DNA of 64,000 nucleotides from Limnanthes douglasii subsp. nivea. Its lineage: Eukaryota; Streptophyta; Magnoliopsida; Brassicales; Limnanthaceae. A program made the position numbers and the translations under genes. The notes beneath the pieces were generated by a model. That model did no database searches and was not told the DNA's origin. It saw nothing but the letters and a program-made list of their open reading frames with translations. This document shows, piece by piece, positions 12,109-24,356 of the stretch. Within the stretch, counting starts at the first letter, position 1. Each line of letters begins with the position of its first letter. The stretch is taken from NCBI GenBank assembly GCA_036936605.1, contig JAUPFV010000004.1, forward strand, positions 292,620,009-292,684,008. The letters run 5' to 3'.

Positions 12109-15074
12109 ATGTTCACGGCTCGGAACGCTTTGGTCAAAGGCGGGTGGCTCAACCTCTCTGAACTAGAAAAAACGCAAAAGGTCGAAAGGGAAAGGCGTAT
12201 TGCGACAGGTTTACCCACCTCCCCTATTGACAAACCAGTGACTGCTGCCACAGAGTCAGACCAGGGCTCTTCTTATTCAAAAGGTATCAAACCGAAAAGG
12301 TTATTTCAAACCAATCTCTCACTCGTCGTCTCTGGTTCCTCGGTTCAAGAATCGGAACCTGTTGTTGAGCCAGGTGTAACTGTTACCAGCTTTAAAAAAC
12401 CCTCCCCCTTCTTAGCTATGGGGTCAGACGCTGAAACCTCCCCTCAAAAATTAGTTGACTGAAGAAAAGGCCGGCTGGTCAAGGGTCAAGCTTCTAAGAG
12501 CACTCCTTCAAAATCGGGTGCTAAGGATAACAGCACTGGGCCAGAAGTTCCTATCAGAGCTCCCAAGGACAGGCTGTCCGGTCCGGAGGGTAGTGGCTCA
12601 GGCCTTCGAAGAGAAACATCTGCATCATAGCCCCAACCGGAGGCCAAAAACCAAGAAAATATTGAAGCTCAGCAGTCCTGAGACCAAGCTGAGCCAAATC
12701 TAAACCTTCCCCTTGCAATTGCTACTGAAAACCCCTCATCAATCATGGAGGAGGTAATGGAGGACTCTATCGAAGAGGCTCCATTCGATTCTGAGCCTTC
12801 CGGACAGACCAGTAGTGTTGTTGCTGCCAAAAAAGATAAAGGCAAGGAGAAGTTGTGCTTGAGGCATCCGGATCTGCCGGAGAGTCTTGAAGGAAGGGTG
12901 GGGCCTTGCTTTCACAAGGTCAATGTCAAGTACCTCATCGCTCTGCAAAAGATCAACTACGCATTCATCCACACAGGTGAACTGGGCCGGATGCGTACGA
13001 AGTGGGGAATTCCGGAGAACGTGAAGATAAGGATCCCTATAAACCCTGAAACTCCCATGGATTGCAAATTGAGCGAGATAGTCATCTTCACAGAGCTGTT
13101 TAATTGGGGACTCAGATTCCCCTTGGACCCAGAAATTGTCAGATAGTTTCATCTGATAAAGCTCTGTCCGAGCCAGCTGAGCCCCAATGCTTGGTACACC
13201 CTCATGGCATGCATTATGGCTTATAGGCTCTCCGGGATCCCTCTACCAATGGAGGAGTTTGCTGATGTGGCCAACCTTTGCAGAAACCACCACATCCCCT
13301 TCTACCACTTCAATATGGGGGATAACTTTAAAGCTGTTGATGACATGCTAGAGTCGGAGAAGAATTGGAGGACTCAATTCCTGTTCGTGAGTGGTGTTTG
13401 GGAGAACGGGAAGAAGATCAAGGCTGGAGTCAACCCAAGTCTCCTCACCAGCAGATGGAGGAGTGATCGTAAGTCTCATATTTCACATTCTTGTCTCTCT
13501 CTCTTTTTTTATAAGTTAGTTTAAACTAATTGGTCTTACTTTTGCCTTAGCAGAACTGCCCAAGGACTTTAGTGACCACTTGAAAACCGGGCAAACCACT
13601 TGCACCAAGATCAACGCTTGGGCTGTTGAGAAGTGGGGGAACCGGTTCCATGCTGCTTTTACAGAGGGCAACTTAGCAAGGTCTCATCTGTGGAACACCA
13701 CAGGTCGGAGAGACTTAACATGGGAAGAGCTCACCACCCAGCCTCCTCCGGATGTAGTGCTCAAAAGGACGCATGAACCGGACGGGACACTTTACTTGCC
13801 AGGCCGGGCCAAGGCCCCGAGTAAGATGAAAGGAAAAAAGAAGGGCAAGAAAGTAGTGGGTGGAGCTAACCCTGCTGAAGTGGAGGAGGATGTTCCAACG
13901 CATCCGGAGGGGCCAGCCCCTAGTCAAATTGATGCTGCTCTCTTGGAAGCAGTAGAGCGGGAGAGTGTTAGGCAAGAGGTTCACTCCCCAAATCCTCCAA
14001 CGGCTTCCAAGAGAGACCGTAAACGGGGAGCTGAAAGCAAAGATAGGGAGGCTAAGAAGAAAAAGACCTCTAAGGGTGACGAACTCTCTCTCCGACCTCC
14101 GGAGCCTCTTCCTCAAGTTGACCCCACAAACCCAACACAAGCAGAGGAGATACCTGGTGACTTCCAAACTGATGAGGTCGAAAGGGGAGATCTTAGCATT
14201 GATGGGGTAGACATCACTGGTCTAGGTGGGCTTGGTGAGTACTTCATCAATCTTCCCAGAGATGATTTTGCTGGGCCTTATCTCCCTCCGAGCACTTCGA
14301 ACACAGTCACTTTTAATGGTAAGACTTTTACTGTTTCATGTGAAAGGGATGCTATAGCTCGCTCTTTATTAAGCAATGTTCAGGCGGTGCTCGCGTTGGA
14401 GAAGCAAGTTCGGAATCAGGCAGACATTATTAAAGACCTCAAGTCTGACAAAGAGAGGCTGTCCGATGACCTTCGTACTGGCCACTTCAAATGCTGCCAC
14501 TCTAAAGGGGGAGAATGACGAGCTGAAGAAAAACCAAGAGGTAAGTTCCACAAAAATCGCCACTCTAGAGAACACTATCACAGAGCTCCGGGAGAAGTTG
14601 TCCGGATTGGAGAAAGATATTGCCACTTCAAAAGGGGAGACCAAGGCCAAGGACCCAATTATCACCAATTTGACCAGTGACAAAATTGCTCTTGAAAACG
14701 TAGTGTCCCAAGCTGCATGGGAGAAAGCTGATCTGCTAAGGGAGCAGGAGGCCAAAATCCAGGCCAAGATTGATGTTTATGCCAACAACGTGATAGATAC
14801 TCAAGAGAAGATGTATGCCAAGGTGAAATCAAACATGGCCCTGCTCTTCCATGAGAAGTTCCCCAAGAGGAACTTGGGTGATTTGTGGCTTCACGTAGAG
14901 CCTGAAGACCTCCCATATCACACAATGGCCGAAGGCGACAGGTATGGCTACTCCAGTGCATCCTCATCTGATGACGAAGGGAACACCGGGGAGAGCCCAA
15001 ACGAAGAGAAAAATTATCTTAAGGGGAAGAAGAAGGTAGATGAAGTTGAGCCATCTTTAAAGGCTCAGCCTTAA
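12109..15074 (+). pseudogene. antisense accessory gene of element D, decayed
   Basis: The start is ATG 12109 (MFTARNALVKGGWLN). Exon 1 runs to 13468 and exon 2 from 13554 to the stop after KAQP at 15074. The N-terminal conserved segment, Ser/Pro-rich linker, central globular domain (LCLRHPDLPE, FNWGLRFPLDPE), exon-2 segment (GQTTCTKINAW, ARSHLWNTTGRRDLTWEEL), basic cluster (KRDRKRGAES, EAKKKKTS), coiled coil (LEKQVRNQADIIKDL) and LLFHEKFPKRNLGDLW motif are all present. In-frame stops at 12460, near 12628 and at 13144, and a frameshift near 14480, disable it. The central domain resembles the plant Transposase_28/PMD-like family; the biochemical role is unknown. Confidence 0.75.
13469..13553 (+). 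other. intron of the antisense gene of D (85 nt)
   Basis: The donor GTAAGTCT follows AGTGATC; the acceptor CTTAGCAG precedes AACTGCCC. Site and phase are the same as in B, C, E and F. Confidence 0.8.
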
Positions 15075-15112
15075 ATTATGAATTATTTTTTACTTTTTAT
15101 CTAAACTAAAGT

Positions 15113-15213
15113 CCTTGGAAGGCCAAGGCACTCTTTTTGTAAGTGTCTCCGGTATCTGACCGGATAGATCTTTTACTCTTCTTGACAATTTGAAAGTCCT
15201 TGGAAGGCCAAGG
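15113..15213 (+). other. paired stem-loops after the antisense gene of D
   Basis: Two perfect CCTTGGAAGGCCAAGG units at 15113-15128 and 15198-15213, 38 nt and more past the stop codon. Confidence 0.6.
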
Positions 15214-15430
15214 CATTTAAGTTATTTTAATGAACATCCTTGTTTTGCACAATTCTCACATTATTTCATAGTTTGTTTTAATTTTGGTGGCTAGTGTTTA
15301 AATAGCCCTTAGTTATTTCATAGTGAGAGTGTTTAAATTCTCTGATGACAAATGTTTAAGTGGTCATCACTCTTTTATTTCAATCCGGATGGTGTGATAA
15401 AAGACAAAGTAAGAACACTTCGGAAAATTT

Positions 15431-15595
15431 TTAAGAAGGCATCAAATTTCATTAAAAACCCGGACACCTCATTAAAACCTCCCCGCGCCACCAAGGTAGG
15501 AAAGAGTATTAAATTTTTAAGAAGGCATCAAATTTCATTAAAAACCCGGACACCCCATTAAAACCTCCCCGCGCCACCAGGGTAGGAAAGAGTAT
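15431..15595. repeat. 86-bp tandem duplication in D between the convergent genes
   Basis: The segment starting TTAAGAAGGCATCAAATTTC at 15431 is repeated at 15517 and includes the conserved CCTCCCCGCGCCACC block in both copies. B and F have one copy. Confidence 0.8.
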
Positions 15596-15601
15596 GCCCC
15601 C

Positions 15602-15636
15602 AAATATTTACATGGATTTTAAACAAGTAAATATTT
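15602..15636. other. inverted repeat after the integrase end of D
   Basis: AAATATTTAC (15602-15611) and GTAAATATTT (15627-15636) can form a 10-bp stem. The same structure is at 55990-56025 in E. Confidence 0.55.
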
Positions 15637-17525
15637 ACACAAATGTTACTCCAAGTACATCCGGAGGTGCTCGATATTCTAAGGATGGGTCAGAACTCTT
15701 CCATCCTTGTCTTCTAGCCAATATGTTCCAGGTTTAAGCCTTTCAACAACCATATAAGGTTCTTCCCAAGTCGGGGCCAATTGGCCGAGCAACTTCTCTT
15801 TAGTGTGTAAGAAGACTTTCCTCAATACCTTGTCTCCCGGTTGGAAATCTCTTCTTTTAACTCTAGAAGAAACTTTGCTCCTCATTAAACCCTGATAGTG
15901 AGCAGCTCTAAGGTGAGCTTTAACTCGTCTTTCTTCCATTAGGTCGAGCTGACTTCTGATTGCCACCTCATTAGCGCATTCGGAGAAGTTGTGAACACGA
16001 AATGATGGGAGAGTTGCTTCTATGGGAGCTATTGCATCCATCCCATAGACCAAAGCAAAGGGTGACTCATGTGTTGCAGCCCCAGGTGTTATCCGGTAGG
16101 CCCACAAAACTTCTTGTAAATAGCTAGGCCACTTCCCAGCAGCCCCTTCTAAATTCTTCTTTAAACCGGACACTATAGTTCTGTTAGCCACTTCAACCTG
16201 ACCATTTGCTTGTGGGTGGAAAGGTGAAGAGAAACAATGTTGTATACCCTTTGAGGCACAGAAACTCTCAATTTCCCTATTGTCAAACTGTGGCCCATTA
16301 TCTGTCGTTATCTTTTGTGGAACTCCAAATCTGCAACAAATGTTGGATAAAATGAATTTTATGACGGCTTTTGATGTTGTTCCTGCCAGAGAGGCTGCTT
16401 CAATCCACTTCGAAAAGTAATTGATAGCAACAATTATAGTTTTGCGCCCTCCAGACGCCATAGGGAGAGGCCCCACTAAATCCAATCCCCAACGAGAAAA
16501 AGGTATAGGCCCAGAGATTGATTCTAAAGGAATGGCTGGGACATGAATTTCATTGCTGTATCTCTGGCATGGGTCACACCTTCTCACCAGTTCTTTAGCA
16601 TCCTGCATGATAGATGGCCAATAGTAGCCAGCCAGTAAAACTCTCCTTGTTAGAGCCCTGAATCCACAATGAGCTGATCCCTCGCCATCATGCAATTCGG
16701 AGAGGACTACTTGAGATTCATTATCCCCCAAACAACGCAGAAGAGGTTTACTGTAAGACTTTTTATACAGAATGTCTCTCAGTATAATAAAACCACGAGC
16801 CTTGTGTTTCAGTTTTCTTGCCAGTGATTTATCCGGAGGAACGATGTCATCGGAGAGGTATTGCAGGAGAGGAAATCTCCAATCCTGAGGCTGTTTCATT
16901 TATACGTCAAAAATTTCTTCTTCTTTACCCATATCAAGTTGAATGGAGGGGCTCTCCAGCACATGGATCCATGGATACGACTCTGTGTATGCTATGGTTG
17001 CCAATGAATCTGCTAACTCATTTTCTGTCCGGGGTATATGTTCATAAATAACGCTTTTAAACTTGAGTGCTTCATTTTTAAGGAGAAGTAAATACTTCAC
17101 TAATTGTTCTTTTTTAGCCTCAGATTGACCTTGAGCATGGTGGATAAGAAGCTGGGAGTCACTCATTAGCTTTACCCTCTTAGCCCCACAAACATAGGCT
17201 AACTTTAAACCAGCTATAGCTGCTTCGTACTCGGACTCGTTATTGGAAGCCCTGAAAAGCAAAACATATAGCCTGGTACATTCTGTCACCATATGGAGAA
17301 GTCAAACACACCCCTGCACCACATCCCATAGTACTGGATCCGCCATCCGTTCGGACGACCCAGACCTTTTTGTCTTTTAACTCAGTAGCCTGCTCCGAAT
17401 CTCTGTCAGATTGAAATTCAACCAAAAAATCAGCCACAGCTTGGGCTTTGACTGCTGTTCGGGGAGCAAAATCTATATCGAAATCCCCCAATTCTAACGA
17501 CCATTTAGTCATCCTACTTGAAATG

Positions 17526-17814
17526 TGATATAGAGTGAAACGCAAGAGAAGCCATAAGGGAATAAAACCCTAATTTTATTGAATAAAAAACAACTCCCCT
17601 CAAAAGTAGGGTTTAAGCGCCTTAAATAGGAATCGCCCAAATCCTTAATACAAAATATGGGAATAAAAAATAAACATAATAAAATAATATCTTATTAAAT
17701 CTGATTGTAATCAGATTTAATTTGCTATCTTAAATAAATCCTTAAAATATAAAAATAAAATAATAAAACTAAAACATTTAAATATATTTCTGTAAATGTT
17801 CTCCCCCTACATCA
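17526..17814 (-). mobile_element. 289-bp solo LTR inside element D
   Basis: The 5-bp duplication AAATG flanks it at 17521-17525 and 17815-17819. Ends are TGATATAGAG...CTACATCA. Read on the minus strand it starts TGATGTAGGGGGAG, has a TATTTAAGG core promoter and AATAAAA downstream, the expected order U3-R. It is unrelated to the family LTRs here. Size and ends suit a Ty1/copia LTR, but no internal region remains, so the class is a guess. Confidence 0.75.
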
Positions 17815-19227
17815 AAATGTCTGACTTTTGGAGAACATTCTTCAAAGGAAAAGATGTCCGGACGATAATAGGATGAGCCTGGAAATAAGGCCTCATCTTT
17901 CTAGCAGCTATTACCAGGGCCAATGCTAATATTTCAAGTTTCAAATAACGCCTTTCTGTATCTATCAAGCTTTTGTTGATGTAGTACACTGGATGGGGGT
18001 AATTATCTATTTCTCTTACCAACACAGCACTGATGGCACAACTTGAAACTGCCAAATATACGAAGAGTGTATCCCCTCAACTGGTTTAAACAAGGTTTTG
18101 GGGGAAGACAGGTGCTTCTTTATCTCATTGAAATCCTCATCATTCTGTGAGGTCCATTCGAATCCCTTCGCACCCTTCAAGGTTTGAAAAAACGGGGCAC
18201 ACCTGTCCGAAGACCTTAAGATAAATCTGTTTAAAGCAGCTAACCTCCCCGTTAGCCGTTTTACTTCTTTAACATTTCGAGGAGGCTCCATTTGGAATAG
18301 AGCATTAAGCTGGTCCGGATCGGGCTGTATCACATGCTCACTTATAATATAGCCTAGAAACTTCCCGGATTGTACTCCGAGCACACATTTTTTTGGATTT
18401 AACTTTAAATTCACTTTCACCATGTTGGTAAAAGTTTCTTAGAGATCAGCCAAGTGCAATTGCTCATCCACACTCTTCACCATCATGTCATCGATGTATA
18501 CTTCCATATTCCTTCCAATCTGATCAGCAAAGGCTTTATTTACCAATCTCTGATAAGTAGCCCCAGCATTTTTCAACCCAAATGGCATTACCTTATAGCA
18601 ATGAAGACCCTTGTCAGTGACAAATGTGGTATGCTCTTGATCCTTCGGATCTACTTGGATCTGATTGTATCCGGAGAAAGCATCCATAAAGGACAGCAGC
18701 TTATTCCCAGAGGTATAGTCAACTAGCTGGTCAAACCGGAGAACTGGATACAGATCTTTTGGGCAAGCCCTATTGAGGTCTATGAAGTCAATACACATAC
18801 GCCACTTGCCATTTTTCTTTTTCACCAAGACCGGATTGGCAGTCCACAAAGGATATTGAGACTCCTTGATATGCCCCATCTTTGTGAGCTTGTCCACCTC
18901 TTGCACAATAACATCAGCCTTTTCCTTGGAAAAATCCCTTCTCTTTTGAACCACTGGTGCTACATCTTTCCGGACAGATAGGCGGTGTGATATCACATCT
19001 GCTGGAACCCCGGTAACATCAGCATTGCACCAAGCAAAAACATGCTCATGGCTCTTTAAAAACTTTAGCATCTCTTTTTTCAGATCGGGTGGCATTCTGG
19101 ACCCTATTTTGACACTCTTCCCTTCCTCTAAACAATGTGTTTCTACCTCTTCGACTGGTATTAACACTCCAAGGGTCTCTCTGGGGTCATCAATTTCACC
19201 CTCACCCCTAGAAAGCCTCTCAAATTG

Positions 19228-19230
19228 CTA
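19228..19230 (-). other. in-frame stop between protease and RT (D, TAG)
   Basis: Context CAA-TAG-CAA-TTT-GAG is close to the CAA-UAG-CAA-UUA readthrough context known from tobamoviruses. Confidence 0.7.
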
Positions 19231-21623
19231 TTGCTCATTGATACGAACTGCCCCCCAACGTCCGGGGAGCCAGGGTTGTAGCATAACATTCTCTTGTAAC
19301 CTTTTGACTGCTCCGGACAACTCCCACCTGTCCCTGAACAGCATATTTCAAACATTGGTGAACTGTTGAAGCCACTGCATGCATCCTAGAGAGCCAAGAC
19401 CTCCCTAAAATAGAATTATAGCAAGTGGGACAATCCACCACAATAAAAAGTATCCTGACCATCTTCTTGAAAGGGCCCTTGCCCAACAAAACTTCTTCTT
19501 CGAACTCCCCGATCACATCGGCTGAGCTGCCTGTAAAGCCCACAATTGATCTGTCCAAACTCTGAATTACAGCTGAATTGTTCATTCTCTTGTATGTGTT
19601 TAAGAAAAGGATATTGGCTGAGCTTCCAGTATCCACCAAAATTCGTCTTATGTCATTGCCCCCAATAGATGCTCCTATGACAACAGCATCTTCATGAGGG
19701 TCGGCTATATCTCTTAAATCATCTTCATAAAAAACAATGAAGGGGAATGGGATTTGCGATTTATAGGAAGTCATGCCTCCTTCTAGCTGGGTAGCCAAAG
19801 TATGAACGTGCCTCTTCCTCGAAGAAGCAGTAGGAGCTGTCATAGTATCCCCTCCGAAAATTGTAAGTGACTCAAAAAACTTAATGAGCCCGGAGACTGT
19901 CCTAGAACATTCCTCAATGGTACCCACTCTATTTCGAGTTGGATCAGGATCCAAGTATTCAGACTCCACATCAAATCTTTCGATTATAACCATGGCTCCC
20001 TCCAGAGCAGCATTACTTGGACCAACCCAGTGAGTATTGTCAGGCCTATTACCTCCTCTTCTTTTAACGTAAGCCCCCAGCTTTCCCTTCTCAATCAAGT
20101 TCTGAACCTCTTGTTTTAAAGCTATACAATCATCGGTGGTATGACCAGTATCATTGTGATACTGGCAGAAAGAGTTATTACGGTGTTCTTTAGGGGATTG
20201 TAGTGTGGTTGGTCTTCTATAGTGAACCTCTTCCTTTGTTTTATCATAAATGGTGGCCGCACTTTCTTTCAATTCTGCGAACCACTCCGGTTGAACCCAA
20301 GGCCCTCTTTTATTTTTGGATTGCTGACTATGAGCAGTGCAGCTGGCTGATATTGAGCTTTAGCCCTGTCATGCCCCTGTCCGGTCTCCTTCGCCTTGTT
20401 TCCGGACTGATTCTGATTGGGGTTTGGTGCCACCAAGAGCAAACCTCACCTGCATATGCACCCTTGTTTTCTTTGTTTCATCAACGTTAATCTGTTTTCC
20501 AACATGATTCAGCAACCCTCCCCAAGTCATAGCCTTCTTTCTGGTTACTGAATCAGCTAAATTGCCAGGGTTCAAGCCCTGTCTTAGAGATGATATTGCA
20601 ACTTTCTCGAAGCAATCAGCCAACCCATTCTTGGTGTTCACAAAACGACTTATATATTCTTTTAAGGATTCATTCGGTTCCTGGGCACAATGGATTATTG
20701 TGTCCCCGTTGCCCTTTAACTCTTTACTCCCAACAAACTGCCTTCGAAAGGCCACCGAAAAACTACCGAAATTCTTGATACAGCCTTGTGGTAGGCTGTT
20801 ATACCATTTTAGAACACTCCCAGTAAACGATTGGGAGAATGCTCTACAAAGTAGCTTGTCATCATCATCAAAGTTCATCATAAAGTTTTTAAATTGCTCT
20901 AAATGGTTGTCCGGATCAGTACTGCCATCGTACTTTTCCATTTTGGTGCTGTCAAACCTCTTACGGAGGTTTCCGGACAGAATTTTGGAAGACAATGGAG
21001 ATTGCCTCCAATTTCTGCCACGACTGAACACATTATCCTCGTTGGGAGTTGCGAAGATACTTGGTTCATCGTGGAAAGCGAAAGGATCCATCATCATCCG
21101 GTCTACATGCCTCCGGCTGTAAGATGACCCTTTGCCGATATTCTTCTTCATCTTTCCATGTCTATCCATTTTCCTCGAATATTTTTTGATCTGCTTTTGC
21201 TTCTTTTTAGTTCGACCCTCATCGCTGCTAGAGGATAAGGATTCTTCAACTCCCTCATCATCCGAAGAGCTATCAGAAGACTCTGAGCCTGAGTCAGAAC
21301 TCTCCACTGGCTTATACCGGTGAGACTTTTTAGAACTAGCATGAGTCTTTTTGGTACTAACATGAGTCCTTGAAGGCTCATGCTCTCTAGGGTTATCGAT
21401 GTGATGAGCAACTGATGCTTTTGATTTTTCCTTCATGCCCATCTTAGCCTTCTCTGCCCTTAGAGCTTCTATCTCGCCTTTTAGCCTCTCGCGCTCCTCG
21501 ATAGTGTATTCATCGTTTTCACCCACCACTTCGAGCAAAGCTGGTGGCACTCCCGGGGCGTCCGGATTCATTCGGACTGATTTTTGCTGATGGTTTCGAA
21601 TGCTTGATTCAGGCACCGTCGTA

Positions 21624-21641
21624 CTCCCACTGTGGTCGCCA
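21624..21641 (-). other. element D primer binding site
   Basis: Minus-strand TGGCGACCACAGTGGGAG begins two bases after the 5' LTR end. The TGGCGACC start is compatible with a tRNA-Arg primer, judged from memory of tRNA ends. Confidence 0.65.
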
Positions 21642-21644
21642 ATT

Positions 21645-22052
21645 TGGTGTGGTTAATTTATGTCTGAGGGTAATCGGGTAATTTGTTCGGAGTTTTGTGG
21701 AAGCTTATGGGTATTTAATATTTTGAGTAAAGAGTAGAGGGAGAATTAAGCTGTCTGGTTGCAGTTAATTTTTATTACCCATATTTAATGTAGATGGTTG
21801 GGTATTTATACCCTTACATCTGGGCTTTATGGGTTTTTGGGTCATGTTTAATGGACGCGGGTCATGTTTAAAGACCCATGAGCTCTTAGTAGGAGAGCAA
21901 GCAGCTTAGTCAAGAAGTGTTTAGGTTTTTTTAGTACTTTTGTCATAGTTCGAACAGCCCAATGGGCTAAGTGTTCGAAGTGGTCTGTCTGGTCCGATGG
22001 CCTTGGTCCGATCTATCCCTGTCCGGAGAGGAAGCAGTTTTCGGACTCATCA
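21645..22052 (-). repeat. element D 5' LTR (right copy)
   Basis: Ends are TGGTGTGGTTAATTT and CGGACTCATCA. It holds the sense promoter for D gag-pol. Confidence 0.9.
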
Positions 22053-22057
22053 TGATT

Positions 22058-23876
22058 GATAGGAAGTCATGCCTCCCTCCAGTTGGGTAGCTAATGTATG
22101 AACGTGCCTCTTCCTTGAAGAAGTAGTGCGTGCTGTCATGGTATCCCCTCCAGAAATTGTGAGTGACTCAAAAAAATTAATAAGCTCGGACACTGTTCTA
22201 CAACGTTCCTCAATGGTACCCACTCTGTTTCGATTTGGATCAGGGTCCAAGTACTCTGACTCTACATCGAACCTCTCGATTATCACCATAGCTCCCTCCG
22301 GAGCGGATGTGCTTGCATTGTTCGGGCCAGGCCGATGAGCATTATTAGGCCTATTTCCTCCTCTTCTTTTAACATATGCTCCCAACTTTCCTCTTTCAAT
22401 CAAATTCTGGACTTCTTGCTTTAAAGAAATGAAATCATCAGTGGTATAGCCAGTATCATTGTGGTACTGACAGAAGAAATTGTTACGATGCTCCTTAGGA
22501 GATTGTAGTGCAGCTGGCCTTCTATAGTGTACTTCTTCCTTTGTTTTGTCACAAATGGTGGCTACACTTTCTTTTATCTCATCAAACCACTCCGGTTGAA
22601 CCCAAGAACCTCTATTATTTCTAGATTGTTGACTCTGGGCAGGCGCAGCTGGCTGAGACTGAGCTTTAACTCTGTTATGACCCTGCCCGGCCTCCCTTGC
22701 CTTGTTCCCGGACTGATTTTGGTTGGGGTTTGGTGCAACCGGGGCAGACCTCACCTGCATGTGCACCCTAGTTTTCTTTGTTTCATCCACGTTAATTTGC
22801 TTTCCGACCTGATTCAGTAAACCTCCCCATGTCATGGCGTTTTTTCTGGTCACTGAATCAGCCAAATTTCCAGGGTTTAAGCCCTGCCTCGGAGAAGCTA
22901 TTGCCACTTGCTCGAAGCAATCAGCCAACCCATTTTTGGTATTTACAAAGCGACTTATATATTCCTTAAGTGATTCATTCGGTTCTTGGGCACAATGGAT
23001 AATTGTATCTCCATTGCCCTTCACCTCCTTACTTCCAACAAACTGCCTCCGGAAGGCCACCCAAAAGGTATCGAAATTTCTAATGCACCCCTGTGGTAGG
23101 CTGTTATACCACTTCAAGGCACTTCCCGTAAAATATTGGGAGAATTCTCTACAAAGCAACTTATCTTCGTCATCGAAATTCATCATGAAATTTTTGAATT
23201 GTTCCAAATGATTGTCAGGATCTTTACTGCCATCGTATTTTTCCATCTTCATGCTATCAAACCTCTTGGGGAGGTTTCCGGACAGGATCTTGGAAGACAA
23301 TGGAGATTGTCTCCAATTCCGGCCACGACTGAAAACAGTATCCTCGTTAGGAGTTGCAAAGATACCTGGCTCATCATGGAAGGCAAAGGGATCCACCAGC
23401 ATCCGGTCTATGTGTCTTTGGTTATGAGATGATCCTTTTGCTCTATGCCTCTTTAATTTTCCATGCCTATCCCTTTTTCTTGAATACTTCTTAACCAACT
23501 TTTGTTTCTTTTTAGATCGGCCCTCATCGTTGCTGGAGGACAAGGATTCTTTTATTCCATCATCGTCCGAGGAGCTACTGGAAGATTCTGAGTCTGAATC
23601 AGAGCTCTCCACTGGCCTGGACCGGTGAGACTTTTTGGAGATAGCATGAGTATTCTTCGTACTCACATGGGTCTTCGAAGGCTCATGCTCTCTAGGTTTG
23701 TCAGTATGATGAGCACCTGATGCATTTTATTTCTCTTTTATGCCCATCTTTCTTTTTTCTGCCCTCAGAGCTTCTCTTTCGCCCTTTAATCTATCACTCT
23801 CCTCGATTGTATATTCATCATTTTCCCCCACCACTTCGAGCAAAGCTGGTGGTACTTCCGGTACGTCCGGATTCAT
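22058..23876 (-). pseudogene. element B gag and gag-protease linker (part upstream of the D insertion)
   Basis: Gag starts at ATG 23876 (the MNPD-type start), but an in-frame stop near 23727 cuts it. The long open stretch 23666-22050 (538 codons) keeps the Ser-rich/basic region (SSSSSDDDGIKESLSSSND), the gag core (RFDSMKMEKYDGSKDPDNHL, LPQGCIRNFDTFW), a Gln-rich spacer, the zinc-knuckle remnant CQYHNDTGYTTDDF, where the second metal His and last Cys are lost (H to Y, C to F), and the linker up to GGMTSYQS. Element D then interrupts; the protein resumes at 11258. Gag would form the virus-like particle. Confidence 0.85.
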
Positions 23877-23928
23877 TCGGACTGAATTTTCTGATGGTTT
23901 TGAATGTTATATTCAGGCACCGTCGCTA

Positions 23929-23946
23929 CTCCCACTATGGTCGCCA
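23929..23946 (-). other. element B primer binding site
   Basis: Minus-strand TGGCGACCATAGTGGGAG, one base different from the site in D and E, two bases from the LTR. Confidence 0.65.
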
Positions 23947-23949
23947 ATT

Positions 23950-24356
23950 TGGTGTGGTTTATTTTCGTCGGAGGGTAAGTTTGTAATTTCTATTTAGAAT
24001 TTTGTGGAGTTTTGTGATTATTTAATGTTTGGTTAGAAAGTAGAGGGAGAATTAAGCTGCCTGGTTGTATTTAATTTTCATTACCCTCATTTAATGTTGG
24101 TGGTTGGGTATTTATACCCTTATATTCGGGCCACATGGGATTTTGGGTCGTGTTTAATGGACTTGGGTCGAGTTTAAGGACCCATTAGTTCTAAGTAGAG
24201 GAACAGGCAGCTTAGTCAAAAAGTGATTAGGTTTAAGTACTTTAGTTCTGTTCGAACAGTTCAATGGATGATGGTGTCCGAACTTCTCTTGTCCGGTTAG
24301 GTGGACATTGTCCGAACTGACCCTGTCCGAGGTGGTGACAAAATCCGGACTCATCA
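23950..24356 (-). repeat. element B 5' LTR (right copy)
   Basis: Ends are TGGTGTGGTTTATTTTCG and CCGGACTCATCA, followed by the duplication AAGTA and the resumed RNase H codons of C. Confidence 0.9.

Larger units (their letters stand above)
15646..21571 (-). pseudogene. element D gag-pol (gag, protease, RT, RNase H, integrase), multiply broken
   Basis: Gag starts at ATG 21571 (MNPDAPGVPPALL); an ORF in phase runs on to 20369. It has a Ser-rich and basic region, then the gag core (KYDGSTDPDNHLEQF, LPQGCIKNF). The 20272-19235 ORF carries a CHHC zinc knuckle (CQYHNDTGHTTDDC) and protease VDTGSSANIL. An extra C near 19250 shifts frame just before the conserved TAG (19230-19228). RT has YIDDMMVKS (near 18480). 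RNase H and integrase (16899-15679) follow, with HCGF, DPCQRY, TDNGPQFDN and NGQVEVANR. The last stretch has TGG to TAG at 15679; the ancestral stop is at 15646. A solo LTR splits the RT/RNase H junction at 17526-17814. Confidence 0.88.
11259..22052 (-). mobile_element. element D: Tat-like Ty3/gypsy retrotransposon nested in B
   Basis: The LTRs at 11259-11666 and 21645-22052 are both 408 bp with about 14 differences counted by hand (near 3.5%). The 5-bp duplication TGATT is at 11254-11258 and 22053-22057. Sense order from the right is LTR, primer site, gag, protease, RT, RNase H, integrase, with the antisense gene and polypurine tract before the left LTR. A 289-bp solo LTR has landed in its RT/RNase H junction. 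It entered element B within codons for the gag-protease linker (between ...GGMTSYQS and FPFIVF). Confidence 0.92.
3115..24356 (-). mobile_element. element B: Tat-like Ty3/gypsy retrotransposon inserted in C and carrying D
   Basis: Two similar LTRs of 408 and 407 bp (3115-3522 and 23950-24356) bound the element. The 5-bp duplication AAGTA flanks it at 3110-3114 and 24357-24361. Sense (minus-strand) order from the right: LTR, primer site, gag, protease, RT, RNase H, integrase, then the antisense gene, polypurine tract and LTR. Element D (11259-22052) sits inside the gag-protease region. About 20 LTR differences were counted by hand, roughly 5%. Gag-pol and the antisense gene contain stops and frameshifts, so it is inactive. 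Confidence 0.9.
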
